Below are positions 10,998 through 20,212 of a DNA stretch of 64,000 nucleotides, in pieces; the first letter of the stretch is position 1; each line of letters begins with the position of its first letter. This stretch comes from Thalassia testudinum (Eukaryota > Streptophyta > Magnoliopsida > Alismatales > Hydrocharitaceae), in NCBI GenBank assembly GCA_037157565.1, contig JAZHRO010000022.1:7564001-7628000 (forward strand). Direction: 5' to 3'. Below the pieces are notes generated by a model that was given only the letters and a program-made list of their open reading frames with translations, did no database searches and was not told where the DNA came from. Made by a program: the position numbers and the translations under genes.

Positions 10998-12015
10998 CTA
11001 TGTTTCTTTTATGTGAGTGCTAGGCAAATAGATTGATGAGTGGTTCTCTCACATGGCTTTTTGTTTGTTATATTTCAGGTACCGCATTTTTTTTTTGTGA
11101 ATTTTGTGTTAGGGAGTGATTGGCTTTGAAGGTTACCTACCCTTACCCTAATAAAGGCTTCAGACCATGACGCTATCATGAAGAAATTTGAACATGAATG
11201 TGACTATGACATTATGGATGTCTTAATGTAATGATACATGCATACGTGGGATTGTCTGGTTTTCATATTGTAAGTATATCAGTAGTGAGTATCAACTACC
11301 ATGATGGATGTCTGTAACATGTTTATGTCATGATACATTTGAGAAGGAGAGAAGTTGTAAATACATGCTTGTCAATTAAGTATTTATATAAATTATTTGT
11401 ATGTGGGCTGTGACTATGTTACTTTGATGTGTATTAAATGGGGGAGCATTGAAATGTTCAAATGCAGGAGGTTGCTGTATCATTTTTTGGATTCCTTGGA
11501 TTTGAAAATGGAAAAATTCGTTGGTTGTAATGTAAAGTCTATTGTTTCCTTTGTGTTAAATGAGAAATGTATCAGGTGATCATGCATTGAGGACTTATCA
11601 TGCAATATGATGAAAATGCATCTAAATTGATGTAGATATGCCATATAGTAAATCTTCTAACATCGTAGAAAAATTATTTTCTTGCACTATTGTGGACAAT
11701 ATTTCTCTAGGTGGAGCAACCAATTGATGTTTTGCAGTAAAATTGATTGACTAAAGTTGTTTCATGGGAACATTAAATGTTTGGAGAGTGATAATGTTAC
11801 CTGATATGTATTTCATGCTTCCTGTCACATTTCCTAGGTCGTGATCATAGTATGGAACATGATAGCGATTAAAGTCATGAAGCGGGCATGAGGTCTTGTA
11901 TTACGGGGATGGTCATGAGGTTTAGTCGTGATACGACATTCGATTTGATATTTATCAGGTTTGAGAGCTTCTTTCATGTAGCATTAATTGAATATGCCTT
12001 TTTTGAACGGAATTT
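10998..12015. other. Unassigned AT-rich sequence
   Basis: Continues the locus that precedes 7439. A pyrimidine-rich TATTTCAG at about 11072-11079 resembles a splice acceptor, but no exon with a family match follows. I see no gene, LTR edge or polymerase homology here. Confidence 0.5.
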
Positions 12016-13762
12016 TGTACACTAGAAGATTTGGTTTGAAACATGTTGTAGTTGCGTAAAAATCTGTCAATCAGATAATTTTATCGAAACTTAAAATGAG
12101 TCCTAGGTAGAACACGGGGATGCTACGTCGATTCTAAATCCGCAATTATAATTTTTTTAATATTTTTTTTTTATAAATGAAACATTCACAATGATTATAA
12201 ATAGCTAATCTACTTGTAATATAAACAAGAGAGATAAGATAGAGAGAGAGAAAATAACTTTTTATAACTAAGATAATGTCATTACAACTAATTTCCACAA
12301 CTAAAAAGCTGAAAATCTACTCTCGAAAGTGAAAAAGATATGGGGGTGAGAAGTTATCCTCCTCGACGGCTGCTTTGAGGACAAGTCAGATGGACGACAC
12401 CTAGAAGGAGAGCGAAGACGGAGAATGGAGGGTGAATATGAAAGAACTAAGGATAAGGTAGGGCGTCGATGTCGCAAGATTCGCTTTCGGAATAAGGGCG
12501 AGAGGACGGCTAGTGAGAGCTCTGTGAAGGGGGTGAGAAGTGGAGAATTTTGATTTTTAACTCTGGTGGAGCTTCCCGTAGCTTGGGGGCACTAAAGCGA
12601 GCTTAGAACTCGAGTTCTTAGCTCTTAGAGAGGGAGAGAGATAAAGGAAGGGATGATGAAAAATGTAGGGCATAGGATCCTTTATATAGTTAAGGTACAA
12701 GGGTAAAAATGTCACTTTACATCTTTAAATTTTTAATACAGGCCTTTAGTGATGAATACGTGCGTTGTTGTAGCTGCACGTCTCTAAAGGCGTGTTCTCC
12801 ATCTCCACCGTGCATCGCTGATCCGAGTGCGTACATTGCACCACGTTACCAACCGTTCAGCTTCAAGCGTTGCATGCATGGGCTGATCTCAATCGTCCAA
12901 TCAAGATCGGAGGGCTAAGATCGCCCATGTGCCACTTTGCCTTTGCCCGTTAGAGGCGACGTAGCACCTCTTCGCACTGTTGGATCAAAATCAAATGCCC
13001 CAGATCACTCATGAGCATGTGCTAAAGAGCACGTACGTTCGCATGTACAATCCAGAGACAAATCGCGCGTCCACCTGATCAGTCGATCTGAGCCGTTGGC
13101 ACCTGATCGAGTGGTTGAATTGAGCTCTTGCGTGCGTACGAAGTTCTTAACCGCTATGCTATCATGCATGCTTTGTCGCACTTTTGAATTCTTCCTTCGC
13201 GCGTTCTCAACTATTGGATCTTGATCCAACGGTTGAGATCGCACAATCTTTGATGAGGATGAAGAGTGCCGGTGACTTTGGCAGCTTGGATGGCGCCACA
13301 TGGTGCCATCTGAGTCGTCCATCTTTTTTTGCTCGTAGGAGGTGCCACGGTTGTCGGATTGGATCAATTTTAACGCCTTGGGCTGCGATCGTTGATCCAA
13401 ACCCATCTGTGCGGTTGGATTTGTCGTTTGAAGTATGGATTTGCACCACCTTGCCCATTAACCTCTGATCTTCCTCGGATTGCATCTGATGCTATGGAAG
13501 TCTGATCGGGACGATCATGGAGGCATTGGACTCCGATCGTCGCCGTGATCAAATCCGTACGGTTGGATGTTTAATTTAAGGCTCAGATAAATATCACCCT
13601 GTCTCCTTGCCACAAAAAGGGCAAATTACCATATAATTTATATAAATTAACTTAAATGCATGATGATCTATGGTATGTAATATTTATAATACTGAATGCT
13701 TTTATGACATTAAGAATATGCATAAATAGATATTTTTAGGAAAATTAAATGTATGCACATCA
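12016..13762 (-). mobile_element. 3' LTR of the autonomous host Athila-like element
   Basis: On the minus strand this LTR starts TGATGTGCATAC next to a decayed polypurine tract (13763-13775) and ends near CTAGTGTACA (12016). It shares with the nested element's LTRs the U3 palindrome (13289-13310), the GTTGGATC-type inverted repeat (13213-13230), a tRNA-like A box (13151-13161) and the text around the GTGTTC box. TATA (ACTATATAAA) at 12681-12690. It pairs with the internal region that resumes at 21998. The 5' LTR partner is not in the window. Confidence 0.75.
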
Positions 13763-14206
13763 CACCTCCATGCCTATCTTTTGTTAGTCCCTAATAAAAC
13801 TATATATTATTTATAAACAGAATTAGCATAAAATTACTAGGGCAATAATTATTTTTCAACACTAAGAAATTTCTACTAAAAGTCTGAACTTTCTAGACTC
13901 AATAGTGCCCGGGTGTCTACCAAAATGTAAACTGCCCAAGCCCTCGCCTTATTCAAAAGCAAATGCAATTTTTTTTCTTTCTTTTTCTTCTTTTCTAATT
14001 TTTTTGATTTTTGAGTTAAGAGTTTCGGGGCAGCTTTCTACGGCTACCCAACCCACCTAAGACTTAAAAAGAACTATAAGTGTTAAGCATCTTTTTGTGT
14101 AAATGTGATAGACTCACTGTTCGACAATTATAACGAACTTTGGGTTTCTATGCTCCTAGGTGTCCCTAACGAAGAATTTCTACCTAAAGGTGTATCTGCT
14201 CAATCA
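13763..14206 (-). mobile_element. Host element: 3' UTR and polypurine tract, distal part
   Basis: Minus-strand text beside the LTR (GATAGGCATGGAGGTG, with a decayed GACTAACAAAAG hairpin arm) matches the polypurine-tract context of other elements here. The rest aligns with 16140-16430 of the nested element. The sequence stops at the duplicated GTAGC and resumes at 21998, so it was contiguous before the nested insertion. Confidence 0.75.
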
Positions 14207-14211
14207 GTAGC
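14207..14211. repeat. 5-bp target-site duplication GTAGC, left
   Basis: Matches 21998-22002 on the far side of the nested element; 5 bp is usual for Gypsy integrases. Confidence 0.9.
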
Positions 14212-15994
14212 TGTTGAACGTGTACGAACCTACGCTAACGTGTTCAATTTTGGAAAACCTATCGTTGTAGTTCGAAAGCGAAGAATTCGTGTTCAACAAA
14301 TAAAATTTATACCGAAATTAAAATTTCGGGTCGAACACAGGGAGGCAGACGTTTGATTTAAAAACTATGCGTTTCTTTTTATTTGTTACAGAATAATTCA
14401 ATTTAGTACTATCTAATTATTTACAATAAATAGAAGAGAGAGAGAGTAAGAGAGAAAAAGAATATTACACAGAGAAATCAAAATGAGATGTAGAATAAAC
14501 AAGGAATTTTTGCATTGAAGTGATTGTTCATTACAACTAGAAAGAATAAAATAATTACTCTAGAAAGCGATAAATTTACTCTAGAAAGCATTAAAAGAAT
14601 GGAGGGAGAAATGTCCTCCTCGACGATTGCTTGGAGGACGAGTAGATTAATCTAGAAAGCAGTAAATCTATACTAGAAAGCGGTAAAAAGAATAGGGAGA
14701 GAGAAATCCTCCTCGACAGTTGCTTGGAGGACGAGCCGGACGGGACGACACCTGGACGAAGGAGAACGAAGCGGGATGAAGGAGGACAAAGCAGAAGAAC
14801 GGGAACGAAGCAGCACGCCGTCGTCGTCGCGGGATCCACTTCCGAAGGGGAAAGAAAATTGGACTTTATCTCGCGAGAAGCATCCCGGGTGTGGGACAAG
14901 CTTCTCTTGAGCTTTGAAGGGGTAGAGAGGAGAAAGAAGGGATGAAAATTTCGTATGGAGGGGGTCTCCTTTTATAGTTGCAAGGAGTGAGGGCAAAATG
15001 GACATTACAAGTTGAAAATAGTAAATGAGGGGTCTTTAGTGACGGATAAATCCGTCACTAAAGCCCCTAACGTGGGCGACATGGGCGTTTCACGCGCGCC
15101 TCCTCGCTTGCTCGCGCCCTCAACGGCTTCGCACGTCCGCGAAGTCTCAGCCGTCCGATCGCGAGATCGGATGGCTTAAAATCGCGCCTTCACCGCTGCC
15201 GCCCGCCCGCCTGTGCGTGCGATCGCGCGTTCACGCGCGCGTCCAATCGCGCGTCGGTGCTATCGGGCGCGCACGGCCGTTGGATCGCGATCGTGCGGTC
15301 GATTGGAGGCGCGCCACCGCTCCAATTTCTGCGTGGCGAGGCTCGAACGCGCGTCCCTGCTTCGCGTTAGAGCGCTCGACCGCTGCGCTGCGGTCGCGTT
15401 TGTGTCGAGCGCCTGACTTCAGTGCGGGCGTGTCGCAGTCGTTGGATCGAGATCCAACGGCAGAGAGGAGACGGGTGCGCGGTCTTCACAAGATGCAAGC
15501 GGCCGTTTGGGCGGCTGAGATGGCGCCATGTGGTGCCATCTTGGTCGTCCATCTTCTGCAAGTTGTAGATGGTGCCACGGATGTCGGATTGACTCGATTT
15601 TTGTGTCGTTGGGCTGCGATCGTCGATCCGAATTCATCCGTGCGGTCGGATTTATCATCTGAAGTGCGGATTTACACCATCCTGGCCCTTGATTTTCTAG
15701 GATTCCCCGGTCTCTATCTGATGCTACGGATGCCTGATTAGGGCGATCTTGGAGTCGTTGAACTCCAATCGTCGCCCTGATCATATCCATACGGTTGGAT
15801 CTTTGATCCGAGGCCCCGATAAAATGTTTGCCCTGTCCAAGCACATAAAAGGAGACAATTAACCTCCATTTTATTCAAACAACTCTAAATGCGAGATGAT
15901 GCATGTTATGCAATATTTATATCATGAAATGCAATCCTATGCTTAAGAACATCCATAAATAGACATTTTAAGTAGTGTAAATGTGTTTACATCA
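14212..15994 (-). repeat. 3' LTR of element A
   Basis: Minus-strand start TGATGTAAACACATTT, end GTTCAACA. U3 carries, in order, a GATGGCGCCA/TGGTGCCATC palindrome (15519-15540), a GTTGGATC/GATCCAAC palindrome (15441-15458), a tRNA-like A/B-box pair (15390-15340), a CTTTAGTGACGGA hairpin (15034-15063) and TATA CTATAAAAG (14969-14977). The CGCG-rich open frames here are by-products. Confidence 0.9.
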
Positions 15995-16022
15995 TACCCC
16001 CATGCCTATCTTTTGCTAGTCC
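15995..16022 (-). promoter_or_regulatory. Polypurine tract of element A
   Basis: Read on the minus strand: ACTAGCAAAAGATAGGCATG followed by GGGGTA, then the LTR start. Same context as at 42192-42203 and 62191-62202. Confidence 0.85.
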
Positions 16023-17244
16023 CTAGTAAAAACTATATGCTATTTATAAAAGAATTAGGTTAGATTATTTGGACCTGAGTTATTTTCAATCATTAAGAAA
16101 TTATCTACTTAGGAACTGAACTTTCAAAGACACAACAATGCCCGGGTATCAGCCAAAATGCAAACCGCCTCAAGCCCTCGCCTTATTCAAAGAAAAATTT
16201 CTTTTTCTCTTTTTACTCTTTTCTAATTTTTTTGGATTTTCAAATTTTAGGGTTTAAGAGTGGCTTTCTACGACCATTCAACTCACCCAAGATTTGATGA
16301 GAACCCTAAGTTTTAAGCATCTTATTGTGATTGTGATAGACTCGTTGACCGGCAATTAGAACGGACTTCGGATTTCTACGCCTCTAGGTGACCTCAAAAA
16401 GAATTCTACCTAAAGGTGTATCTTTACAACCGGTAGCTTTCTCCCTACTTTTATTTTTTTAACGGGGTCAACACAAGGGTGAATCCAGTGTATATCTCCT
16501 CGTTTCATTCTACTTCTTCGCTTCTTCCTAAGTGTTTTGGGAATTTTTAGTGCATTTTCTGAGCTGGGTTTTGGACAACCGATCGATGAGTTGTTGCCAC
16601 CGACAACTTGCCAGCCATACTCGTGCGGCGAAGTGTGGCTTATTTCTTTTTTTTTTTGTTCTTTTCTCCTTTTTGATTTTTGATTTTTTTTTTCTTTTTT
16701 TAAGTAGGTGGCTTCCCTGGTCTAAGATTTACCTAAAGGCAGCAAAAAGGGAAAGGTCCAGTGACTGGGCTTTGGACAACCTACCTATGGGCTGTTACCC
16801 ACGATAACTTGCCAGCCATATCACCCTAGAAGGTTCATTAGCTACCCAATTTTCGTTAGAATCGCCGAATAACGAGTCAGTGCAAAGAAAGTGTGTAGAT
16901 GCTTAAAACTCAAAATTCCCTCAAATTAGAGGGCGGGTTGATAAGTCGTGTACTTATCACCCAAACTTATTTATTCCAATTATAATAGAATTAAGATGGT
17001 GAGGACTCAAAGACAAATCCACATTTTAGTGGATACACAGGCTAATTAAGTCTAAAGACCTGAGGGGTCTTTGTGTTCAGATCCTAATGTAGTATTTCCT
17101 AAGATTGAAAATTTTCTTAAACCCAAATTCTCTTTCCTAATTCTGAATTTTTTTTTTATAAAAGAAAATAAACAAATCTACGGAGCTGACGAATGAATTC
17201 AGAGATGAATATCCACCCCCCCATGCCTATCTAATGCAATGTCC
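16023..17244 (-). other. 3' UTR of element A with duplicated structured units
   Basis: Non-coding on inspection. Two ~50-base units (about 16570-16622 and 16773-16824) share, on the plus strand, TTGCCAGCCATA with an upstream GTTxCC...GxTAAC-like inverted repeat and a CAACC core. They flank a T-rich stretch. Near 17220 the minus strand reads CAATGAGGACATTGC followed by GATAGGCATGGGGGGG, the G-run signature that commonly follows the coding region of plant Gypsy elements. Confidence 0.7.
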
Positions 17245-17832
17245 TCATTGTATTAAAAAGACATAAAACAGAGTGGAAAAGCGTAGAAAGCACCTGAATT
17301 GCGTGAATGTCATGTCCGCTCCGAGATGAAATCGAAAAAGAACTGTATATGTGCTGAGTTTAGTGCCTTCAGCTAGGCACACTATACAAAGAAAAGAAAT
17401 GAAGAATTCACAAGTGCAGATCAGAATTAATATAAATAGAAGAATCCTTCGACCTAACAACAGCGGTCCACAGATGTGGACCAGATTGTGGTGCAGACCC
17501 ATCCCCCATAATCGAGAATATCTTAGGTTCTGGATAAAAATTACCCAAAACCTAAAATCAGAATGCATGCGGGGTCGGGCCTGCGATTTATGAGGATGCA
17601 ACCCAAGACCAAAAAGTCGGGTTACAGAGAATTGAAGCTCAAAAGGATAATTGTTGAATGTGTGCTTAGGTTTGACATCCTCGAAACAAATGTCGTAAGG
17701 GTTCTGATTTAATAGTTTCAGCTTAAAAGGAACCCTTCGACTCAATCTTCCATTTCCTCCAAAATTAACTTCCCAAATCAGAACTTCCCCCCTCCTATCC
17801 TCCTCATTCAGCACATCAAATTCCAGGACCTC
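17245..17832 (-). other. In-frame continuation of the element A reading frame past TAA
   Basis: The frame of the upstream 401-residue product stays open for about 195 more codons after its TAA. A stop at the aligned position is absent from the homologous copy at 39080-40560, so the ancestral product may have been ~600 residues. Similarity between the copies persists here (QNPYDI, FWVIFIQNLR, LHHNLVHICG), and a hydrophobic run (LLFILILICTCEFFISFLCI) could be a membrane span. Because DNA identity is also high here, this could be conserved 3' UTR rather than coding sequence. Confidence 0.4.
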
Positions 17833-19038
17833 TTATATATTCATCACCCCATCTGAAATCTCCAAGTCTAAATGATGTGGCCGAATAAAAATTGACTTGG
17901 GTCTAATTATCTCAGAATTAGAATCATCAATAAGCTCAACAGGGTGTAACTGATAATCAGGGCATTGAATTGATTCTTCCAGAAAATGCGATTTTGGATC
18001 CGTAATGTGTGCCCTAATAAGATCAGTGTTCTCAGTTATTGGGCTATCAATTGATCTATCAGATTCCTCAGGCCCAATCGTCTCACAGAAATCGTGTTCA
18101 GAAAACTCGCGTGAGACTTCGCAACTTGAATCTTCACCATCAGGATCCGTATCAATGTATGTCCCAAAATCATTTGCCACTTTGTGTTCCAAGGAGACAT
18201 ACGTTTCCTCGTAACCTGGCTGAGGGATCTCAGGTGAAGAAATCAGATCATCCTTAATTGGTTGTTTTAATTCAATCTGGTCAGCCTCGTAACACGTGTC
18301 CCCCCCAACAGGTGCCTGAGCGGGTTCTGTCATTGGCTTTCCTGAAGAGAGTTCATCCTGGGAATTATTCCAAGATTGAATCAAAGCAACCACGAATCTC
18401 ATCCTCAATTTCGCTAATTTCCCAAGTAGAAACTCACCCGGGTTCTTATCCTTAACATCCTGGAGCCAATCCAACAAAGACTTGTTTAAATCATCAATCA
18501 TTTCAATCAGGGGCTCCAATCTCTCAATGCAAGGTATTGGCTGAACTTCTAAAGATTGAATGATATTCCTCAAGTTAGCCAGAACCTTATCTTGAACCTG
18601 ATTAACCTGAACCAAATGAGTTGGTTCAGGGTTGGGTGGGTTTGGGCTCAATGCAGGGGAATTAACGAATTGAGATTCGTTATACCCTTCCTGATAATAG
18701 GTCATTTCAGATTGTTGAAAAGATGGTGATGACCTAAAGGCAGTGAAATCAGAGGATGGGTAAGGATCGGTGTATCCTTCTTGATTGTAGATCGTATTAT
18801 GCTGTTCATGAAAGGAAGACGATCTATAATCGATGTAGCTCTGAGAAGGATAAAAATCAGAATCAAAGTGTTTAGAGTTAAACCCTAAACACGGGGGTCC
18901 GGAATTGTATCCCCAATCCGAATTATCCCAACTAACTAATGGTCGATTACAATACGAGTTGGGATAATCGTCATGTTGAGGATAATTTACAACAGGAGGG
19001 AAAGAGCGGGAATGTGTGAAATATGTGGAAGGATTCAT
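17833..19038 (-). CDS. Unrecognised 401-residue protein of the non-autonomous element
   Basis: The longest clean frame in the window. The N terminus is rich in Tyr, Ser, Pro and Asn (MNPSTYFTHSRSFPPVVNY, later repeated YxxGY/DPYPSS motifs), low-complexity and probably disordered. A compact helical-looking centre (about residues 160-240) includes LRNIIQSLEV, DDLNKSLLDWLQDV and GEFLLGKLAKLRMRFVVAL. The C-terminal third is acidic and ends in EIIRPKSIFIRPHHLDLEI. No catalytic motif, zinc knuckle or protease DTG is visible. A decayed homologue at 39080-40560 keeps the centre almost residue for residue with mostly conservative changes, suggesting selection on the protein. The ATG was chosen because the homologue starts at the same place. 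It may be a diverged Gag-like or accessory protein; function unknown. Confidence 0.65.
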   Translation of the reverse strand: MNPSTYFTHSRSFPPVVNYPQHDDYPNSYCNRPLVSWDNSDWGYNSGPPCLGFNSKHFDSDFYPSQSYIDYRSSSFHEQHNTIYNQEGYTDPYPSSDFTAFRSSPSFQQSEMTYYQEGYNESQFVNSPALSPNPPNPEPTHLVQVNQVQDKVLANLRNIIQSLEVQPIPCIERLEPLIEMIDDLNKSLLDWLQDVKDKNPGEFLLGKLAKLRMRFVVALIQSWNNSQDELSSGKPMTEPAQAPVGGDTCYEADQIELKQPIKDDLISSPEIPQPGYEETYVSLEHKVANDFGTYIDTDPDGEDSSCEVSREFSEHDFCETIGPEESDRSIDSPITENTDLIRAHITDPKSHFLEESIQCPDYQLHPVELIDDSNSEIIRPKSIFIRPHHLDLEISDGVMNI

Positions 19039-20190
19039 GATACACGAGAGGAAGAAAGGTGCCCTGCAATATAAACAATCAAACCTGTCCTTAAATAGGT
19101 TAGCCTAAAGACCTACAGACTCTCAAAACCCGTCTTGAGATAAAGGAACGATTTGATCTACTTCCGTCTGTTCAATCCAACCAGTTAGAAGGAGGGACTG
19201 GGGAGAAGGTTCTTCCTTTGGCTTGCGCCTCCAGTTCCTAGTGTACCTCCCAGCCGCGATCGTTTGACTCTACTCCCCTAGCTAGACATCAGATTGAACA
19301 GTAGAAACAGACTAATCGAAAATAATCTCGTTTTGGGTTCTAAAGAGCGCGTCCAATCCTTAAGGCCAACGTCTACTCTGTTTTATTTAGGGCTAGGTTT
19401 GAATGTGCTTTGGAATGTGATGGGCCCTTTAAATAGGTTGTGCCCTTAATGATTGATTGATTCGTGTGTGAGTGCACAACCAGTGGTTTTCAAGCAAGAT
19501 TGTTTTTGATGTGGTGAATTTTAAGATTCAAATCTTGCTTAGTAGTTTTTAGGATTCAACTTTAAGTGTTTTCAATCAAGTTTCGTTGGCACACCAAGTT
19601 TTACAAGCATAGGTGAAGATGTTTTCCTTTAAAGTTTAAAAAGAATGTGGAGTGCCTGGTAAATCCCTAAGAGTTGAACCTAATTGGTAGCTACTTGATG
19701 AGTTGATTTTATTTGAAGTGGTGCGGCCCAATCAACTCAAACAATTGGCCTGTTGCACCACTTAATTAGGCACACAAATGATTACCTAATCTGATTTCTA
19801 CTCAATTATGTGTTTGGATGTGTGTACCGGCTCCTAAGATTGGATTACCGGTTGAGTTTGAAAATCAGATGAGGTTGTGTACCTCTGTGAGATTTTTTTT
19901 TTCTTTTTAATGTGGGGGTTGGTGTGAGTATGGGTGTCAAACAACAAATAATCTAACCTTAGAGTTTATAAAAACACCTAGGTTGATTGATGTTTGAGTT
20001 ATTATGTGATGAAATGAAATCTAATGGGTGGGAGGTGGGGGGTAACTCACAAAACCTTCTACACCACTTTACTCCAATCTACCGTTTTTGCCTGCCTCGA
20101 AAGAGTATCTGCAATTACAATAAGAAAGGAGAAAAGTGAGGTAAATGATTTGTAAATTACAAAACGCGAAGAGAAATCAAAGATCGTTGC
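19039..20190 (-). other. 5' leader of element A
   Basis: Non-coding leader between PBS and the reading frame. A pyrimidine-rich TTATTGTAATTGCAG (20109-20123, minus) about 80 bases after the PBS resembles a splice acceptor and has counterparts in the two other leaders here. Boxes shared with those leaders include a GGGCCGCACCAC-type segment (about 19720-19735) and CTAGCTAGGGGAGTAG (about 19268-19283, minus). Shared leader boxes are candidate packaging signals. Confidence 0.65.
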
Positions 20191-20209
20191 CTCCCCGGCA
20201 ACGGCGCCA
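20191..20209 (-). promoter_or_regulatory. tRNA-Asp primer-binding site of element A
   Basis: Minus strand TGGCGCCGTTGCCGGGGAG, three bases (TTT) after the LTR end. It is complementary over 18 bases to the CCA-tailed 3' end of plant tRNA-Asp(GUC). This fixes orientation and marks 20213-21997 as the 5' LTR. Confidence 0.93.
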
Positions 20210-20212
20210 AAA

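Noticed and set aside
13005..13552. Overlapping open frames on both strands
   Set aside because: Fall in the U3 of the host LTR and are disrupted in the homologous LTRs.
15213..15844. CGCG-rich open frames repeated at 21216-21847
   Set aside because: Both are the same U3 region of element A's LTRs; the apparent conservation is due to recent LTR identity.
17245..17832. Envelope-like gene in element A based on a hydrophobic segment
   Set aside because: One hydrophobic run only, no signal peptide or cleavage site, and the region may be conserved 3' UTR.
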